Origin: a bacterium D16-50 | GTDB lineage: Bacteria; Bacillota; Clostridia; Lachnospirales; Lachnospiraceae | NCBI GenBank assembly: GCA_003612485.1 | Contig: RAZA01000019.1 | Location: forward strand, 16,119-80,118 | Direction of reading: 5' to 3' | DNA length: 64,000 nt | Shown: positions 1 through 9,587 of the stretch, one piece after another | Numbering within the stretch: the stretch's first letter is position 1 | Layout: each line of letters starts with the position of its first letter | Program-made: the position numbers and the translations under genes | Notes under the pieces: model-generated | Told to the model about the DNA's origin: nothing | The model's database searches: none | What the model saw: the letters and a program-made list of their open reading frames with translations, nothing else

Positions 1-178
1 TCGGCAGCAGGCTGTAGCCCTCCCTTAAGATCGCGGCGTTGTCCGACAGCGAACCTGAAAGGATCAGCAGAAAGGGTACCACACAGATCACTGCTCCCAG
101 CGTCAGCAGTGTGCAGGCCATACACTGAAACACAATCATGGATTTTGATTTTTTGATCCGGGATTTTCTACTCTTCAT
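1..178 (-). CDS. carbohydrate ABC transporter permease, LplC/MalG-like (5' part only)
   Basis: Only the first 59 codons are inside the window; the gene runs off the left edge. The visible part is a basic N-terminus (MKSRKSRIKKSKS) followed by one hydrophobic segment (about residues 14-38), then SGSLSDNAAILREGY. This is the usual opening of LplC-type inner-membrane permeases, which pair with LplB-type permeases to import oligosaccharides. The start has AGGAG a few bases upstream. It lies 10 bp downstream of the LplB-like gene in the same operon. The family call is an inference from the N-terminus and the neighbour; the EAA loop that would confirm it is outside the window. Confidence 0.75.
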   Translation of the reverse strand, partial: MKSRKSRIKKSKSMIVFQCMACTLLTLGAVICVVPFLLILSGSLSDNAAILREGYSLLP

Positions 179-188
179 CTTCACTCCT

Positions 189-1676
189 TTAAAACAGCGC
201 ATACTGTTCGTTCTTCCGTTTGATCAGCCAGTTGGTGGCCACAACAACCACCAGCCCGAATACCGATTGATAAAGGCCGGCCGCCGTGCCCAGCCCTATG
301 CTCAGGGGCTGCGTCATAGTGATGCGGTACACATAGGTGTCTATGATGTCCGTGACCCTATAGAGTATGCCGTTGGTTCCCACCATCTGGTAGAACAGCT
401 CGAACTGCCCCCGCATGATTCCCCCCAGCGAATACAGCAGCAGAATGATGAAGGTGGGCTTTAAGAGCGGCATGGTGATATAGCGTATCTGCTGAAAGAC
501 ATTTGCCCCATCCACTCTGGCGGCCTCGTAGAGTTCTCCGTCGATTCCCATGATGGAGGCCAGATAGACTACCATGCCATACCCAACGCCCTTCCACAAA
601 TTGAATAGAATAATCAGCATGGGCCAATACGCCGGGGTATTGTAAAAGTCGATTTTGGTGCCCCCCCAGGCTGTGATCAGGCTGTTGATCACGCCATAAT
701 CATATTCAAACATATTGTACACCAGCACCTTCAGCAGAACGTAGGACACGAAATAGGGCATGAACATCAAGGTCTGGGTGATCTTCTTGAACCATTTCCC
801 CAGCACCTGACTCACCAGTATGGCAAAGAAGATCTGGGTGAGATTGCCCAGCAGAATGAATGCCACATTGTACAGAACCGTATTCCTGATCAGGCGGACC
901 AAGTCGCCCTTGAACAAAAACTCGAAATTCTTAAATCCCACGAAGGGGCTGGCCCACAGCCCGTCCCGGAAATTGAAGTTGGTAAAGGCATAGTACACGC
1001 CCACCATGGGAAGGTAGCTGTTGATCAGGAAGTACACGAATGTGGGAACCAGCATCAGAAACAGCACCCAGTTCTTGCGCAGCTCCTTCAGCAGGCCATG
1101 CTCATGGTAGAGCAGCCTCTCCCTCTTCTCCATCCTCTTGATCATCCCATAGGCCAGCGCAGACAGCGCCGCCACCAGATAAATGACCGGGGAAGCTAAG
1201 AAGCCCTTCATGCCGTATGTGGCGTTGGCAAAGAACACAAAGCCCTGACTGGCCGCCGCCAGAAGGATGGCTAAAACCGTGGCGGCCCGGCCGCAGACAT
1301 ATAGGCCCAGATTGCCGTTTTTGTGTTTTTTGTTCCGAAGCACCCTCCAGAGATAGCTCAGCTGGAAATACCAGACTGCCAGCAGCAGAAGCAAGCAAAT
1401 CATGGCATATAGCCCCAGCGCTCCCTGCTTTCCCTTCTCCACGAAGCTCAACAGATTGAAAATGCCGTAGCTCTGATACAGCTCTGCTGCCATTTCCCGG
1501 GTGATTCCCATCCGGGAAAACAGGGCCGAAATATTCACCAGCCGAATCCAGCTCACAAAGGGAAGGGAAAGCAATAGGCATAGAGCGCACAGAGCTGCCG
1601 AGAACAGCACTCCCGCCTTCCTGCCCTTCACCTCTCTCTCCATGGCCTCCTCCATCCGCAACCACTTCTCTCTCAT
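189..1676 (-). CDS. carbohydrate ABC transporter permease, LplB-like, with extra N-terminal membrane region
   Basis: This is an integral membrane subunit of a binding-protein-dependent sugar importer. The last 300 residues form a normal LplB-type permease (from LRKNWVLFLMLVPTFVYFLI at about residue 200). The cytoplasmic EAA loop that docks the ATPase is at about residues 380-405 (YEAARVDGANVFQQI). The first 190 residues are unusual: they add about four hydrophobic segments, making the protein 495 residues against about 300 for the family. The start is supported by AAGGAG 8 bases upstream. The gene follows the GH2 gene and precedes an LplC-like gene. No solute-binding protein or ATPase is visible here; LplBC systems often share an ATPase encoded elsewhere, and the binding protein may lie left of the window. 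Confidence 0.88.
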   Translation of the reverse strand: MREKWLRMEEAMEREVKGRKAGVLFSAALCALCLLLSLPFVSWIRLVNISALFSRMGITREMAAELYQSYGIFNLLSFVEKGKQGALGLYAMICLLLLLAVWYFQLSYLWRVLRNKKHKNGNLGLYVCGRAATVLAILLAAASQGFVFFANATYGMKGFLASPVIYLVAALSALAYGMIKRMEKRERLLYHEHGLLKELRKNWVLFLMLVPTFVYFLINSYLPMVGVYYAFTNFNFRDGLWASPFVGFKNFEFLFKGDLVRLIRNTVLYNVAFILLGNLTQIFFAILVSQVLGKWFKKITQTLMFMPYFVSYVLLKVLVYNMFEYDYGVINSLITAWGGTKIDFYNTPAYWPMLIILFNLWKGVGYGMVVYLASIMGIDGELYEAARVDGANVFQQIRYITMPLLKPTFIILLLYSLGGIMRGQFELFYQMVGTNGILYRVTDIIDTYVYRITMTQPLSIGLGTAAGLYQSVFGLVVVVATNWLIKRKNEQYALF

Positions 1677-1741
1677 CGCATCAGCTCCTTCCGCCCGTTC
1701 CTGCGGGCCTTTCCCTTACAAGCATATCCGTCAGATCCCAT

Positions 1742-3475
1742 TCATTCTCCTGCCCGGTCCTCAATGGCGGCCCTCCTGCCGTTGATGGCGTTAAACAGAC
1801 TCATGTCAAATTTCGCCTCCCGGTCGTAGGTGTAGAGACCGTTGACCTCCTGCTCCACATCATAGAGCTGGGTATAGCAAAAGCCGCACATATGGGGATT
1901 GTTCAAAAGGGTCTCCGTCAAGCCCTTGTAGCGGCCAAGAAACTCCTCCGGAGTCTGGGGCGTCTCCCCGTATCCCCAGTCCCTCTCCCCTGCCGTCCCC
2001 TCATCCCAGCGGATCCCGCCGTACTCGCTGATCATCACCGGAATCCCCTTCACGGGCGTCTGGCGGCGGGGATGGGTATCCCGCAGATCCCCGCCGGCTC
2101 CGAACAGGGCATAATGCTCCGCCAGCTTCTCCGGGTCCTGCTCATAATCGTGGAGATCGTAGATATCCGTGATCACATGATAGCTTCCGCTGGTGTCGAT
2201 GCAGGGTCTGGTATCGTCATACAGCTTGGTGGCCTGATATACCACCCGCAGCAGATCTTCATCCTGCTTTCTCCCGTCGCAGTCCCAGGTTTCGTTAAAC
2301 GGGCACCACCCTATAATGGCCGGATGGTTGAAATCTCGCTCCAGCACCTCCATCCATTCAGGCAGAAAAGCTTTCAGCGCCTCTGGCCTGCTGTAGTCCA
2401 GCCCCCAGCAGCCATGCTCCTCCCAGACCAAGTACCCAAGCTTGTCGCAGAGATACAGATATCTGGGCTCAAAGATTTTCTGATGCAGTCTGGCCCCATT
2501 GAACCCTGCCGCCAGCGAGAGACGGATGTCTCTCTCCAGATCCTCCTCCGACGGAGCCGTGTAGATCCCTCCGGGATAAAACCCCTGATCCAGTACCAGC
2601 CTTTGAAAGACAGGCCTATCGTTGATCAAAAATCTGTCGCCCTCTATGCGAAGCTCCCGCATGCCGAAATAGCTTTTGACCTTGTCCTCCCCGTAGGTCA
2701 GCTCCAGATCGTACAGCCTGCCTTGTCCCGGCTCCCACAGATGGGATTCCGTCAAGTCTAAGGTCAGGGCCACCACCTGCCCCTTTCCCTCCGCCTGTCC
2801 TCTGCCGCATTCCCTTCCCTCATAGAAGGCTCTAACCTCCAGCCTTTCCCGCCCCTGCACCTTCGCCTTGACGGTAAGCCGGTTCTCCCCAATATTGGGA
2901 TAGTACTGCAGGGAACGGATATGGTTTGCGGGAACCCTCTCCAGCCACACAGTCTGCCAGATCCCCGTGGTTCGGGTGTAGTCGCAGCCTTGTGAAAAAT
3001 ATCCCGCGCTCTGCTTGCCTCTGGGCTGCAGCCCGCACCTTAGATCGTCTCTGGCGTTTACCACCAGATCGTTTTCCCCCTCCCGCACCAGATAGGTTAT
3101 GTCAAACCAAAAGGAGGAGTAACCGCCCCGATGCTCCCCGGCCAGCCTGCCGTTCACCCAGACGCTGCAGGCATAGTCCACTGCGCCGAAATGGAGCAGG
3201 AGCCTTGTCCCGTCCAGTTCTTTTTTTAACATCAGCTTTCTATGATACCACACCGCAGGCATGAAATCCTTGTGCTCTATTCCACTGAGCCTGCTTTCCG
3301 GGCAAAATGGCACAATGATCTTGTCCGGAAAATCCGAATTTTCATGCAATTTTCTGTCTCTTCCGCTGTTTCCGTAATCTATGTAGAAGTCCCACTCCCC
3401 GTTTAGATTCGTCCAGTCTTCCCTCTGCATCTGGGGCTGGGGATGTTCCGGCCTTGGCACTGTATGCAATTTCAT
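1742..3475 (-). CDS. glycoside hydrolase family 2 protein (beta-galactosidase/beta-glucuronidase type)
   Basis: This is a retaining glycosidase that removes beta-linked sugars from oligosaccharides, probably in the cytoplasm because no signal peptide is visible. The order is the GH2 sugar-binding jelly-roll (LNGEWDFYIDYG near the start, VDYACSVWVNGRLAGEH), an immunoglobulin-like domain, then a TIM barrel. The acid/base is Glu395 in WCPFNETWDCDG and the nucleophile is Glu484 in ISEYGGIRW. At 577 residues it is close to the shorter GH2 enzymes. The ATG at 3475 is chosen over one 12 codons upstream because AAGGGGA precedes it. It is the first gene of an operon with two sugar permeases and is divergent from an AraC regulator, so it probably hydrolyses the imported sugar. 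The exact substrate cannot be read from sequence. Confidence 0.9.
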   Translation of the reverse strand: MKLHTVPRPEHPQPQMQREDWTNLNGEWDFYIDYGNSGRDRKLHENSDFPDKIIVPFCPESRLSGIEHKDFMPAVWYHRKLMLKKELDGTRLLLHFGAVDYACSVWVNGRLAGEHRGGYSSFWFDITYLVREGENDLVVNARDDLRCGLQPRGKQSAGYFSQGCDYTRTTGIWQTVWLERVPANHIRSLQYYPNIGENRLTVKAKVQGRERLEVRAFYEGRECGRGQAEGKGQVVALTLDLTESHLWEPGQGRLYDLELTYGEDKVKSYFGMRELRIEGDRFLINDRPVFQRLVLDQGFYPGGIYTAPSEEDLERDIRLSLAAGFNGARLHQKIFEPRYLYLCDKLGYLVWEEHGCWGLDYSRPEALKAFLPEWMEVLERDFNHPAIIGWCPFNETWDCDGRKQDEDLLRVVYQATKLYDDTRPCIDTSGSYHVITDIYDLHDYEQDPEKLAEHYALFGAGGDLRDTHPRRQTPVKGIPVMISEYGGIRWDEGTAGERDWGYGETPQTPEEFLGRYKGLTETLLNNPHMCGFCYTQLYDVEQEVNGLYTYDREAKFDMSLFNAINGRRAAIEDRAGE

Positions 3476-3573
3476 ATGCTTTCCCCTTCTTTTTGTATAA
3501 TCGGAATCCACTATGCTGCTTATTCTTCGCCTTCACACTGCTGCAGCTCCTCTGTTTGCTGCTACTATGCTAT

Positions 3574-3579
3574 ATTATA
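3574..3579 (-). promoter_or_regulatory. candidate -10 element of the GH2-permease operon
   Basis: A perfect TATAAT on the minus strand lies about 100 bp upstream of the GH2 start. No good -35 sits at 16-18 bp; the nearest TTGACC is 21 bp away. A promoter with a strong -10 and no -35 fits dependence on the divergent AraC protein, but this is an inference. Confidence 0.4.
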
Positions 3580-3663
3580 ATGGTTTTTCCAAAATAGTCT
3601 GGTCAAATTCAGCCTATATATGTATAAAAAACACCTATTTTTATGCTTTTTGAGCAAATATAG

Positions 3664-3691
3664 TTGCATCTTCACGTATCTATTATATAAT
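3664..3691 (+). promoter_or_regulatory. candidate promoter of the araC-type regulator
   Basis: TTGCAT at 3664-3669 and TATAAT at 3686-3691 are separated by 16 bp, about 60 bp upstream of the AraC start. The 275-bp intergenic region around it is much richer in AT than the flanking genes. Confidence 0.4.
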
Positions 3692-3750
3692 TTATACAAA
3701 TACAGTTGACTTTTTAAACTACCACAATACCACAAGATCAGGAGGCTGCC

Positions 3751-4569
3751 ATGGCAGATATCTACAGAACGGCAAGAGAGGAGCATTATTTCTATCTGGG
3801 CCCCAGCACCTCTGAGTTCTCGCCCTTTTCCTCAGGCATCACCTTTGCGGACCCCAACTACCATATCATGCGCCCCAACGGGGATCATTATGTATTTGAA
3901 TACATTCTAAACGGGCGCGGCTACATCTACTTCAACGAAGAAAAGGTATCCTTAGGCCCCGGAGCCGCCTACATCCTCCATCCCTGCACCTATCACCACT
4001 ATTATTCCGACCCTCTGGATCCTTGGACCAAAATATGGCTCAACGCCCGGGGAATGCTGGTGCAGCATCTGCTCTCTGACTACCGTCTAAACACCAACTG
4101 CTATATACGGAATTTCCGGGACAGCAAATATCTCTCACTGGCTCTGGAGGCTATGAAGACAGATCCCGTTCACTGCAAAAACGATCTGGCCCTTTTCCTC
4201 CACCACCACATCCAATTGTTTTCAAACGCGCTGATCCGGGATCAGGAGAAAAACTCCCCGGCCTTCGCCATGAAATGCTTCATTGAGCAGAACTTAAACC
4301 ATGCCCTGAGCATCGGAGAGATCGCAGCCCATGTTCATCTCTCCCGTTCCAGAGCCAACGATCTGTTCCGGAAGGAATACCAGATCTCCCCCTACCACTA
4401 TTATCTGTCCCTGCGTCTGGAGATCTCCATGAACCTGCTGCGTCAGACTTCCATGACGGTGCAGGAAATTTCCAACCATCTCGGCTTTCCGGACTACCAT
4501 CACTTCACCGCCTTTTTCAAGAAGCGCTGCGGCGTCACACCCACCGCCTACCGGCTGGAAAACCGGTAG
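3751..4569 (+). CDS. AraC family transcriptional regulator
   Basis: This is a DNA-binding regulator with an N-terminal cupin-like sugar-sensing domain (YVFEYILNGRGYIYFNEEK at about residues 48-66, then HPCTYHHYY) and a C-terminal pair of helix-turn-helix motifs (SIGEIAAHVHLSRSRANDLF and MTVQEISNHLGFPDYHHFTA). Its 272 residues match the family. AGGAGG sits 5 bases before the ATG. It is divergent from the GH2-permease operon, so it probably activates that operon when the sugar is present. This role is inferred from position and family. Confidence 0.92.
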   Translation: MADIYRTAREEHYFYLGPSTSEFSPFSSGITFADPNYHIMRPNGDHYVFEYILNGRGYIYFNEEKVSLGPGAAYILHPCTYHHYYSDPLDPWTKIWLNARGMLVQHLLSDYRLNTNCYIRNFRDSKYLSLALEAMKTDPVHCKNDLALFLHHHIQLFSNALIRDQEKNSPAFAMKCFIEQNLNHALSIGEIAAHVHLSRSRANDLFRKEYQISPYHYYLSLRLEISMNLLRQTSMTVQEISNHLGFPDYHHFTAFFKKRCGVTPTAYRLENR

Positions 4570-4722
4570 AAGCAAAAAAGTTGCGGAGGCATGGCCGCTG
4601 TGATAAAATATCAAAAAAGAGCCGGGCCCATGGAATAACCCGTGCATGTCCTCCGGGCTGTCCTGCTCACGGCACAACAAACAACACATCATCGAAAAAG
4701 CGAAAAGAGGGAAGGGAACAAG

Positions 4723-5451
4723 ATGAAGGATTATCAGGAAGCGATCAATGAGCTGAAAACCATTGTGGAAAGCCATGACAACATCGTATTTTTCGGCGGG
4801 GCAGGGGTGTCCACAGAAAGCGGCATACCGGACTTCCGCAGTGTGGACGGGCTGTACCACCAGCAGTATGACTATCCGCCGGAAACCATTTTGAGCCATA
4901 CCTTCTATAGGCGCAGGCCCGAAGAATTCTACCGCTTCTACCGCAATAAGATGCTGTTTCCGGACGCCAGACCCAATGCGGCCCACCTGAAGCTGGCCCA
5001 GCTGGAGGCTCAGGGAAAGGTCCGGGCAGTGATCACCCAGAACATCGACGGCCTGCATCAGGCGGCAGGCAGCAAGACCGTTCTGGAGCTCCATGGCTCC
5101 GTGCTGCGCAACTACTGTGAGAGCTGCGGCCAGTTCCATGATCTGGATTACATCCGAAACAGCTCAGGCGTGCCCAGATGCCAGAAGTGCAAGGGCCCCG
5201 TAAAGCCCGATGTAGTGCTGTATCAGGAAGGGCTGGATCAGAATACCATCAACGCCGCCGTGAGATATATCCGGGAGGCCAAAGTACTGATCATCGGAGG
5301 CACCTCTCTGGCCGTATACCCCGCCGCAGGGCTCATCGATTACTTCAACGGCCATAAGCTCGTGGTGATAAACAAGGCGCCCACCCCCAAAGACGCCCAT
5401 GCGGATCTGCTGATACAAGCGCCCATAGGCGAGGTCTTTTCACAGCTGTAA
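4723..5451 (+). CDS. NAD-dependent protein deacylase, sirtuin (Sir2 family)
   Basis: It removes acyl groups from lysines using NAD+. The NAD-binding motif GAGVSTESGIPDFRS (about residues 27-41), TQNIDGLH, the catalytic His in ELHGS, and two zinc-binding pairs (CESC and CQKC) are all present. At 242 residues it is a typical bacterial sirtuin. A longer open frame starts upstream, but the ATG at 4723 is preceded by GGGAAGGGA and begins with the usual MKDYQEAINELKTIV. It is separated from the AraC gene by about 150 bp and ends at a strong terminator, so it is probably a single-gene unit. Confidence 0.95.
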   Translation: MKDYQEAINELKTIVESHDNIVFFGGAGVSTESGIPDFRSVDGLYHQQYDYPPETILSHTFYRRRPEEFYRFYRNKMLFPDARPNAAHLKLAQLEAQGKVRAVITQNIDGLHQAAGSKTVLELHGSVLRNYCESCGQFHDLDYIRNSSGVPRCQKCKGPVKPDVVLYQEGLDQNTINAAVRYIREAKVLIIGGTSLAVYPAAGLIDYFNGHKLVVINKAPTPKDAHADLLIQAPIGEVFSQL

Positions 5452-5508
5452 AACAATAGAAGCCGCGCTTTGCAAGCCTAAATTGTCATGAACAAGCACA
5501 AGCGAAGG

Positions 5509-5547
5509 CCGGGGCCGGATTCCGTATGAAACAGAATCCGGCCCCGG
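5509..5547. terminator. bidirectional hairpin terminator
   Basis: A perfect 14-bp GC-rich stem (5509-5522 with 5534-5547) with an 11-base loop lies between the convergent sirtuin and DUF4132 genes. The T-rich tails are weak. Confidence 0.75.
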
Positions 5548-5559
5548 TCTTGATTAAAG

Positions 5560-8500
5560 CTATTTTTTCTTCTTCCAGTTTTCATTTCTTTCTTTGCTGG
5601 CTGCCGTAGCCCGGGAAAGCTGAAGTACCACCTCGCTGAAGTACCGCTCCGGCACCTCCTTCAGGAAGCAGGAGTTGCTGTCATTGGCTTCATCATAGAC
5701 ATAACTGCCCCTCTTGATTCCGCCTTCTCCGTCGGCGCCCCCCGTCTTATAGAATCTGGTCTCATAGACCGTAACGTCCTCGTTGAAGCCGCCTACAAAG
5801 CTGCCGGAGAAATGAAGCTCAACCCCCATGGAAAGCTCCTTGTCCTCTCTGTAATAACTGTAGAAGCCTCCCCCGTCCTGCACGGAGCCGCGATACCATC
5901 CCATGGCCAGAAGCTTGCCGCTCAGGGACAGATCATTCACGATCACGCCGCCGAACCGCTCCAGACTCTTTTCGTTCTGCTCCTCCTGCGTCCTATAGTA
6001 CACTTGTCTGTCCAGCTGCTCGATGGGCTGGGCGATCTCATAGTCCTCCAGCTGCTCCTTCCAAGTCTTCAGGGAATCCTCCGTCATCTCGATGGGGTGC
6101 ACAAGTCCTATGAGCATGCTCTGCTCCTCAGGCAGCTGGAATTCCTCCTCGTCCTCCGTGTTGAAGGAGCCGTCTTCCATGTACCGGAAACTGTTCACCA
6201 GCTCATGGTTCTCATAGACGCCCCATATGAGTCCGATGGCAAACTGGTGCATGACGGGATTTTTCACGAACAGATTTCTCCAAGCCTCCACGCTCCACAG
6301 CCTCCCGGTGGACAGCGCCATCTCAAGGCGCATCTTCTGGCTGGACACCGTGACCTTCATCTGCTTCTTCATCAGCTTGAATTCCTCGTATGCCGCAGCT
6401 GCCTTCTCCTCCTCATCCCGCTTTCCCGGCGCAGGAAGATTCTTCAGCTTCTTGCCGCTCTCGTCGAAGACCTCTATCTCAAGCGCCGTGGTGATGGTCA
6501 CGGTAAACTTCCGTCCGCCATAGTCAAAAGTGCGCTCCATGTTCTCGTCAAAGCCCAGATTGGGCACGATCCTGTCCGCAAGCTCCTCGGTGGTAATGCC
6601 CAGCTGGGAGGCGGCGAAGTCCAGCGCGCTCCCTGCAGCGGCCCGGACCTGCTTGAACTTGAACTTCCGGGCGATGCCGTCCACCACCAGTAGGGCCTGC
6701 GGCAGAGGGTTCAGAGCCAGCGCCTGCACTGCCTCCGAGGCTATGGCGCCTCTGGCGGCCTGAGGCCACTCCTGAATCTGGTGCTGCAGCTTGTTGACAA
6801 TATCCGCTCCCCCGTGGATGGCGGCGGCATAAAGCACCCACCGCTTCTTGGACTCCGCTCCCCCTTCCAGCCATTTGTCAAAAAGCTCATTGGCATAGAC
6901 GGCAAGCTCTTGTTCTTTCAGCCCCTCCGCAAGGGTTTTTGCACCGGGGCTCACTCCGAGAGGCGACATGGAGGAATAACAGAGGAATATAGCCTGAAGG
7001 TACTCCTCCGACGCCTCCTCCCCGGTCTTTTTATGTACCTTGGAGAAGGGTGTCTCATAGGCCCAGGCAAGAGCCCTCTTCTTGCCCCCCTTATGCATCT
7101 CTTTCACCAGATCCTCCTGCGTCAGGGCGCTTCCTCCGGCCTTCTCGCCTCCCTCCACCTTCAGAACCGTCTCCAGCAGAGTTCTCACCTTGCCGTTCTT
7201 CTCCTTTTCCAGAGCGGCCTCAAATACCGGCTTGTACTTCTGATCGTCCCATTTTGCCAGAACCCGGATTGCTACCTCTCTGTCCGCCGCCTTTTTGGAG
7301 GCAAGGAGCTTTTGGATGTCCTCCTCCCATTCCTTTCTCTCATAAAGCACCTGCAGCAGCTCCTCTTTCACCGCTTTTGAGCTGTCCTGCGCAAAGCCCA
7401 GAATCACATCCTTATAATCCAGCGGATCTTCCCCCAGCACCATAATGCCGAAGCTCCTGCCCGTGCTTGCGGCATTCCGGAAGGCAGTTGTCATCTCCTC
7501 CGGCCTCTCCTCCAGATACTTCCGGAATATCTTTTTTGCGGCAGCGCTGAGGTTCTTTTTATGTTCCTCCGAATAAAAGGCCTCCCACATATCGGAATAG
7601 GCGTCCAGCTGGCTTCTGAGAGCCAGCCCCGCCTTGTTCACCCTATCGAACAGCTCTTCCGTCCTTTTCTCGTCCAGCTTTCCGCCTTTTACCAGATAGG
7701 AGGTGCGGGCGAAGCATCTGCAGATGATCAGCACAATCTCGCACCTGACGCTGAAATCATCATTGCCGTAGCGCTTCTGATAACTCTCCAGAATCTGCCA
7801 TTGCTGGGACAGCCTCCAGCTGTCCTTCTGGATCAGGCTGTTCTCGCAGGCGTAGAGGGTCTCGATCCCGGCCTCTCCCGTCAGATAGCTTTTCACGTCG
7901 CTTTTCGCAATGGGCTCCACTATCTCTACGAACCTCCCGACCACCTTCCCCTGCTGTCTTGAAGACTCCCTATCCTTCCTCTCCGCGTAAGCGCTAGGAT
8001 CCAGCTCCTTTACCATAGCGGACATCAAGTTATAGGTATCAAAATCGGCCTCCTCCATTCCCACCATGAAAGTCTGTCTGTTGCGCTGAAACTGCGCTTT
8101 CAGAATTTCCATGAGTCTCTTTCCGCCAGCCCAATTGATGTATCTCTTGGGATCCAGACCGAAGATCAGGTCAAAATTCCCGCCCTGATACCGGATATCT
8201 CCTCTGATGTCCATAAACTCCGCCACTCCAAGCATCCCCTCAGGATCGGCCGCGAAGCATAGAGCCGCCACGTTCCTGAGGCAGGGCGACAATGCGAAGC
8301 TCACATAGGCGGTGCCCCCCAGAAGGCGCATCAGATATCTGTTGATTGGCCTATGCTTTTTAGCCAATCCCAGAATTCTCCCGTCCACTTCGTCCCTACG
8401 CAGGGCATTTTCGATCTCCCTCAGAACAAGATCCGGCAGCCTTCCATTGAACAGATTCTTGATGCTGTTTACGGTAATGTCCTCACAGCGCCGCAGAATC

Positions 8501-9159
8501 GCGGCATCCACGGAGGTCATCTGCGCCCCTGCCAGCCCCTGCAGCTCCAGCGCCTTTGCGATGCCTGTCGACTTCCCCTCATTGGCGGCCTTTTCCTCCA
8601 CCCGCAATCTGGCATCGGGATATTGCATGTAAAAATAGGCGGCGGCAATGAACAGCTCTCCCTCAGGGGTCTCATGCTGGCACTCTATGGCCTGACGAAG
8701 AACCTCCTGCTGATTGTCCGCCAGCTGGATAAGACTTTTCAGGTTATGGGCAGTAATCTGATACTCCGCTCCCGCTGCCTTGGCCCCATACATTGCCGTG
8801 GCTTGGACGGCATTTGAAAATATGTCGCAGCTGGAAGTGTAGCCCATGTAGGGGAACAGCTCGTTTCCGCTGGTTCTGCCCGCTGCGAAAAGAATGTCGG
8901 CCAGCTTCCGGGCCAGATCCTTCCTGCCCTTGCTTTCAAGCTCCCGAAAGTGCTGTGCGAATCTGTTGGCCATGTCTCCTGACACGGACGCCAGATCTCT
9001 CAAGGGAAAACTGCTTATAGGGCTCTTCCCCCCAGCCTCCTGCTCCTCTTCCTCCGAAAGGTACTCTTCCGCCGCTTCCAGCTCCTGCGGCGTAAACACC
9101 TTCGCATCCTCCAGAAGCTCCAAAATCTTCTGGATTCTCTGTTCTTGTGGATTGATCAT
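5560..9159 (-). CDS. DUF4132 domain-containing protein (YehI/MolR-like), last gene of the MoxR operon
   Basis: This is a very large soluble protein of 1199 residues with no signal peptide or membrane segment. Most of it is helical, with repeat-like stretches such as SKKAADREVAIRVLAKWDDQK. The C-terminal 250 residues carry the DUF4132 signature (LSTGRLWSVEAWRNLFVKNP, then FAIGLIWGVYE) and end with GVELHFSGSFVGG-type strands. The start has AGGAGG upstream. In enterobacteria the DUF4132 protein YehI (once named MolR) is encoded with a MoxR ATPase, a vWA protein and a SWIM protein; the same partners are found here. The biochemical function is unknown. By size and position it may be the main effector or client of the AAA+ module; that is inference. 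Confidence 0.85.
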   Translation of the reverse strand: MINPQEQRIQKILELLEDAKVFTPQELEAAEEYLSEEEEQEAGGKSPISSFPLRDLASVSGDMANRFAQHFRELESKGRKDLARKLADILFAAGRTSGNELFPYMGYTSSCDIFSNAVQATAMYGAKAAGAEYQITAHNLKSLIQLADNQQEVLRQAIECQHETPEGELFIAAAYFYMQYPDARLRVEEKAANEGKSTGIAKALELQGLAGAQMTSVDAAILRRCEDITVNSIKNLFNGRLPDLVLREIENALRRDEVDGRILGLAKKHRPINRYLMRLLGGTAYVSFALSPCLRNVAALCFAADPEGMLGVAEFMDIRGDIRYQGGNFDLIFGLDPKRYINWAGGKRLMEILKAQFQRNRQTFMVGMEEADFDTYNLMSAMVKELDPSAYAERKDRESSRQQGKVVGRFVEIVEPIAKSDVKSYLTGEAGIETLYACENSLIQKDSWRLSQQWQILESYQKRYGNDDFSVRCEIVLIICRCFARTSYLVKGGKLDEKRTEELFDRVNKAGLALRSQLDAYSDMWEAFYSEEHKKNLSAAAKKIFRKYLEERPEEMTTAFRNAASTGRSFGIMVLGEDPLDYKDVILGFAQDSSKAVKEELLQVLYERKEWEEDIQKLLASKKAADREVAIRVLAKWDDQKYKPVFEAALEKEKNGKVRTLLETVLKVEGGEKAGGSALTQEDLVKEMHKGGKKRALAWAYETPFSKVHKKTGEEASEEYLQAIFLCYSSMSPLGVSPGAKTLAEGLKEQELAVYANELFDKWLEGGAESKKRWVLYAAAIHGGADIVNKLQHQIQEWPQAARGAIASEAVQALALNPLPQALLVVDGIARKFKFKQVRAAAGSALDFAASQLGITTEELADRIVPNLGFDENMERTFDYGGRKFTVTITTALEIEVFDESGKKLKNLPAPGKRDEEEKAAAAYEEFKLMKKQMKVTVSSQKMRLEMALSTGRLWSVEAWRNLFVKNPVMHQFAIGLIWGVYENHELVNSFRYMEDGSFNTEDEEEFQLPEEQSMLIGLVHPIEMTEDSLKTWKEQLEDYEIAQPIEQLDRQVYYRTQEEQNEKSLERFGGVIVNDLSLSGKLLAMGWYRGSVQDGGGFYSYYREDKELSMGVELHFSGSFVGGFNEDVTVYETRFYKTGGADGEGGIKRGSYVYDEANDSNSCFLKEVPERYFSEVVLQLSRATAASKERNENWKKKK

Positions 9160-9249
9160 GACTTTTTCCTCCTATCTTTATGTCAAAATCCAAAGGATCC
9201 CGATTCTGCCGCCTACAACCAAACTCAGCCGAAATCTCAGCTGTAATGG

Positions 9250-9576
9250 TCAGCTATAATAGTCAAGTCCTCTGTCATATGCCGTTTTCTGACGGCAGAG
9301 GTACAGATATTCGTTGATCTTCACATACAGCTGCGCCAGACGGCCCGGCTGCTTTTCCATCTGATGGCGGCTTAAGGAGATCCCGTCATAAAGGCCGGAA
9401 AGCAGCTCCGCCAGACCAAAGCAGCCATATTGCCCCGCCAGCTCGGCCGCCCTTTTCATATCCCTCAAGGTGGCGTCATGCACCGTGTCAAAACCGCTCT
9501 GGTACAGATCTTCCATCAGTCCCAGAACCTCCGCCGTCAATTCGTCTATAACCTCGTATTTCGATTTATGTTCCAT
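9250..9576 (-). CDS. unrecognised 108-residue protein within the MoxR operon
   Basis: I do not recognise this protein. It is soluble, helical and fairly acidic at the N-terminus (ELTAEVLGLMEDLYQSGFD), with a middle rich in small residues (AAELAGQYGCFGLAELLSGL) and a Tyr-rich end (KINEYLYLCRQKTAYDRGLD). AAGGAG precedes the ATG. It lies 11 bp after the SWIM gene and about 90 bp before the DUF4132 gene, so it is a member of the operon. The size and helical look would suit an adaptor that holds two larger partners together. I know of no counterpart in the enterobacterial yeh set. Confidence 0.8.
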   Translation of the reverse strand: MEHKSKYEVIDELTAEVLGLMEDLYQSGFDTVHDATLRDMKRAAELAGQYGCFGLAELLSGLYDGISLSRHQMEKQPGRLAQLYVKINEYLYLCRQKTAYDRGLDYYS

Positions 9577-9587
9577 GTCCAGACTCC

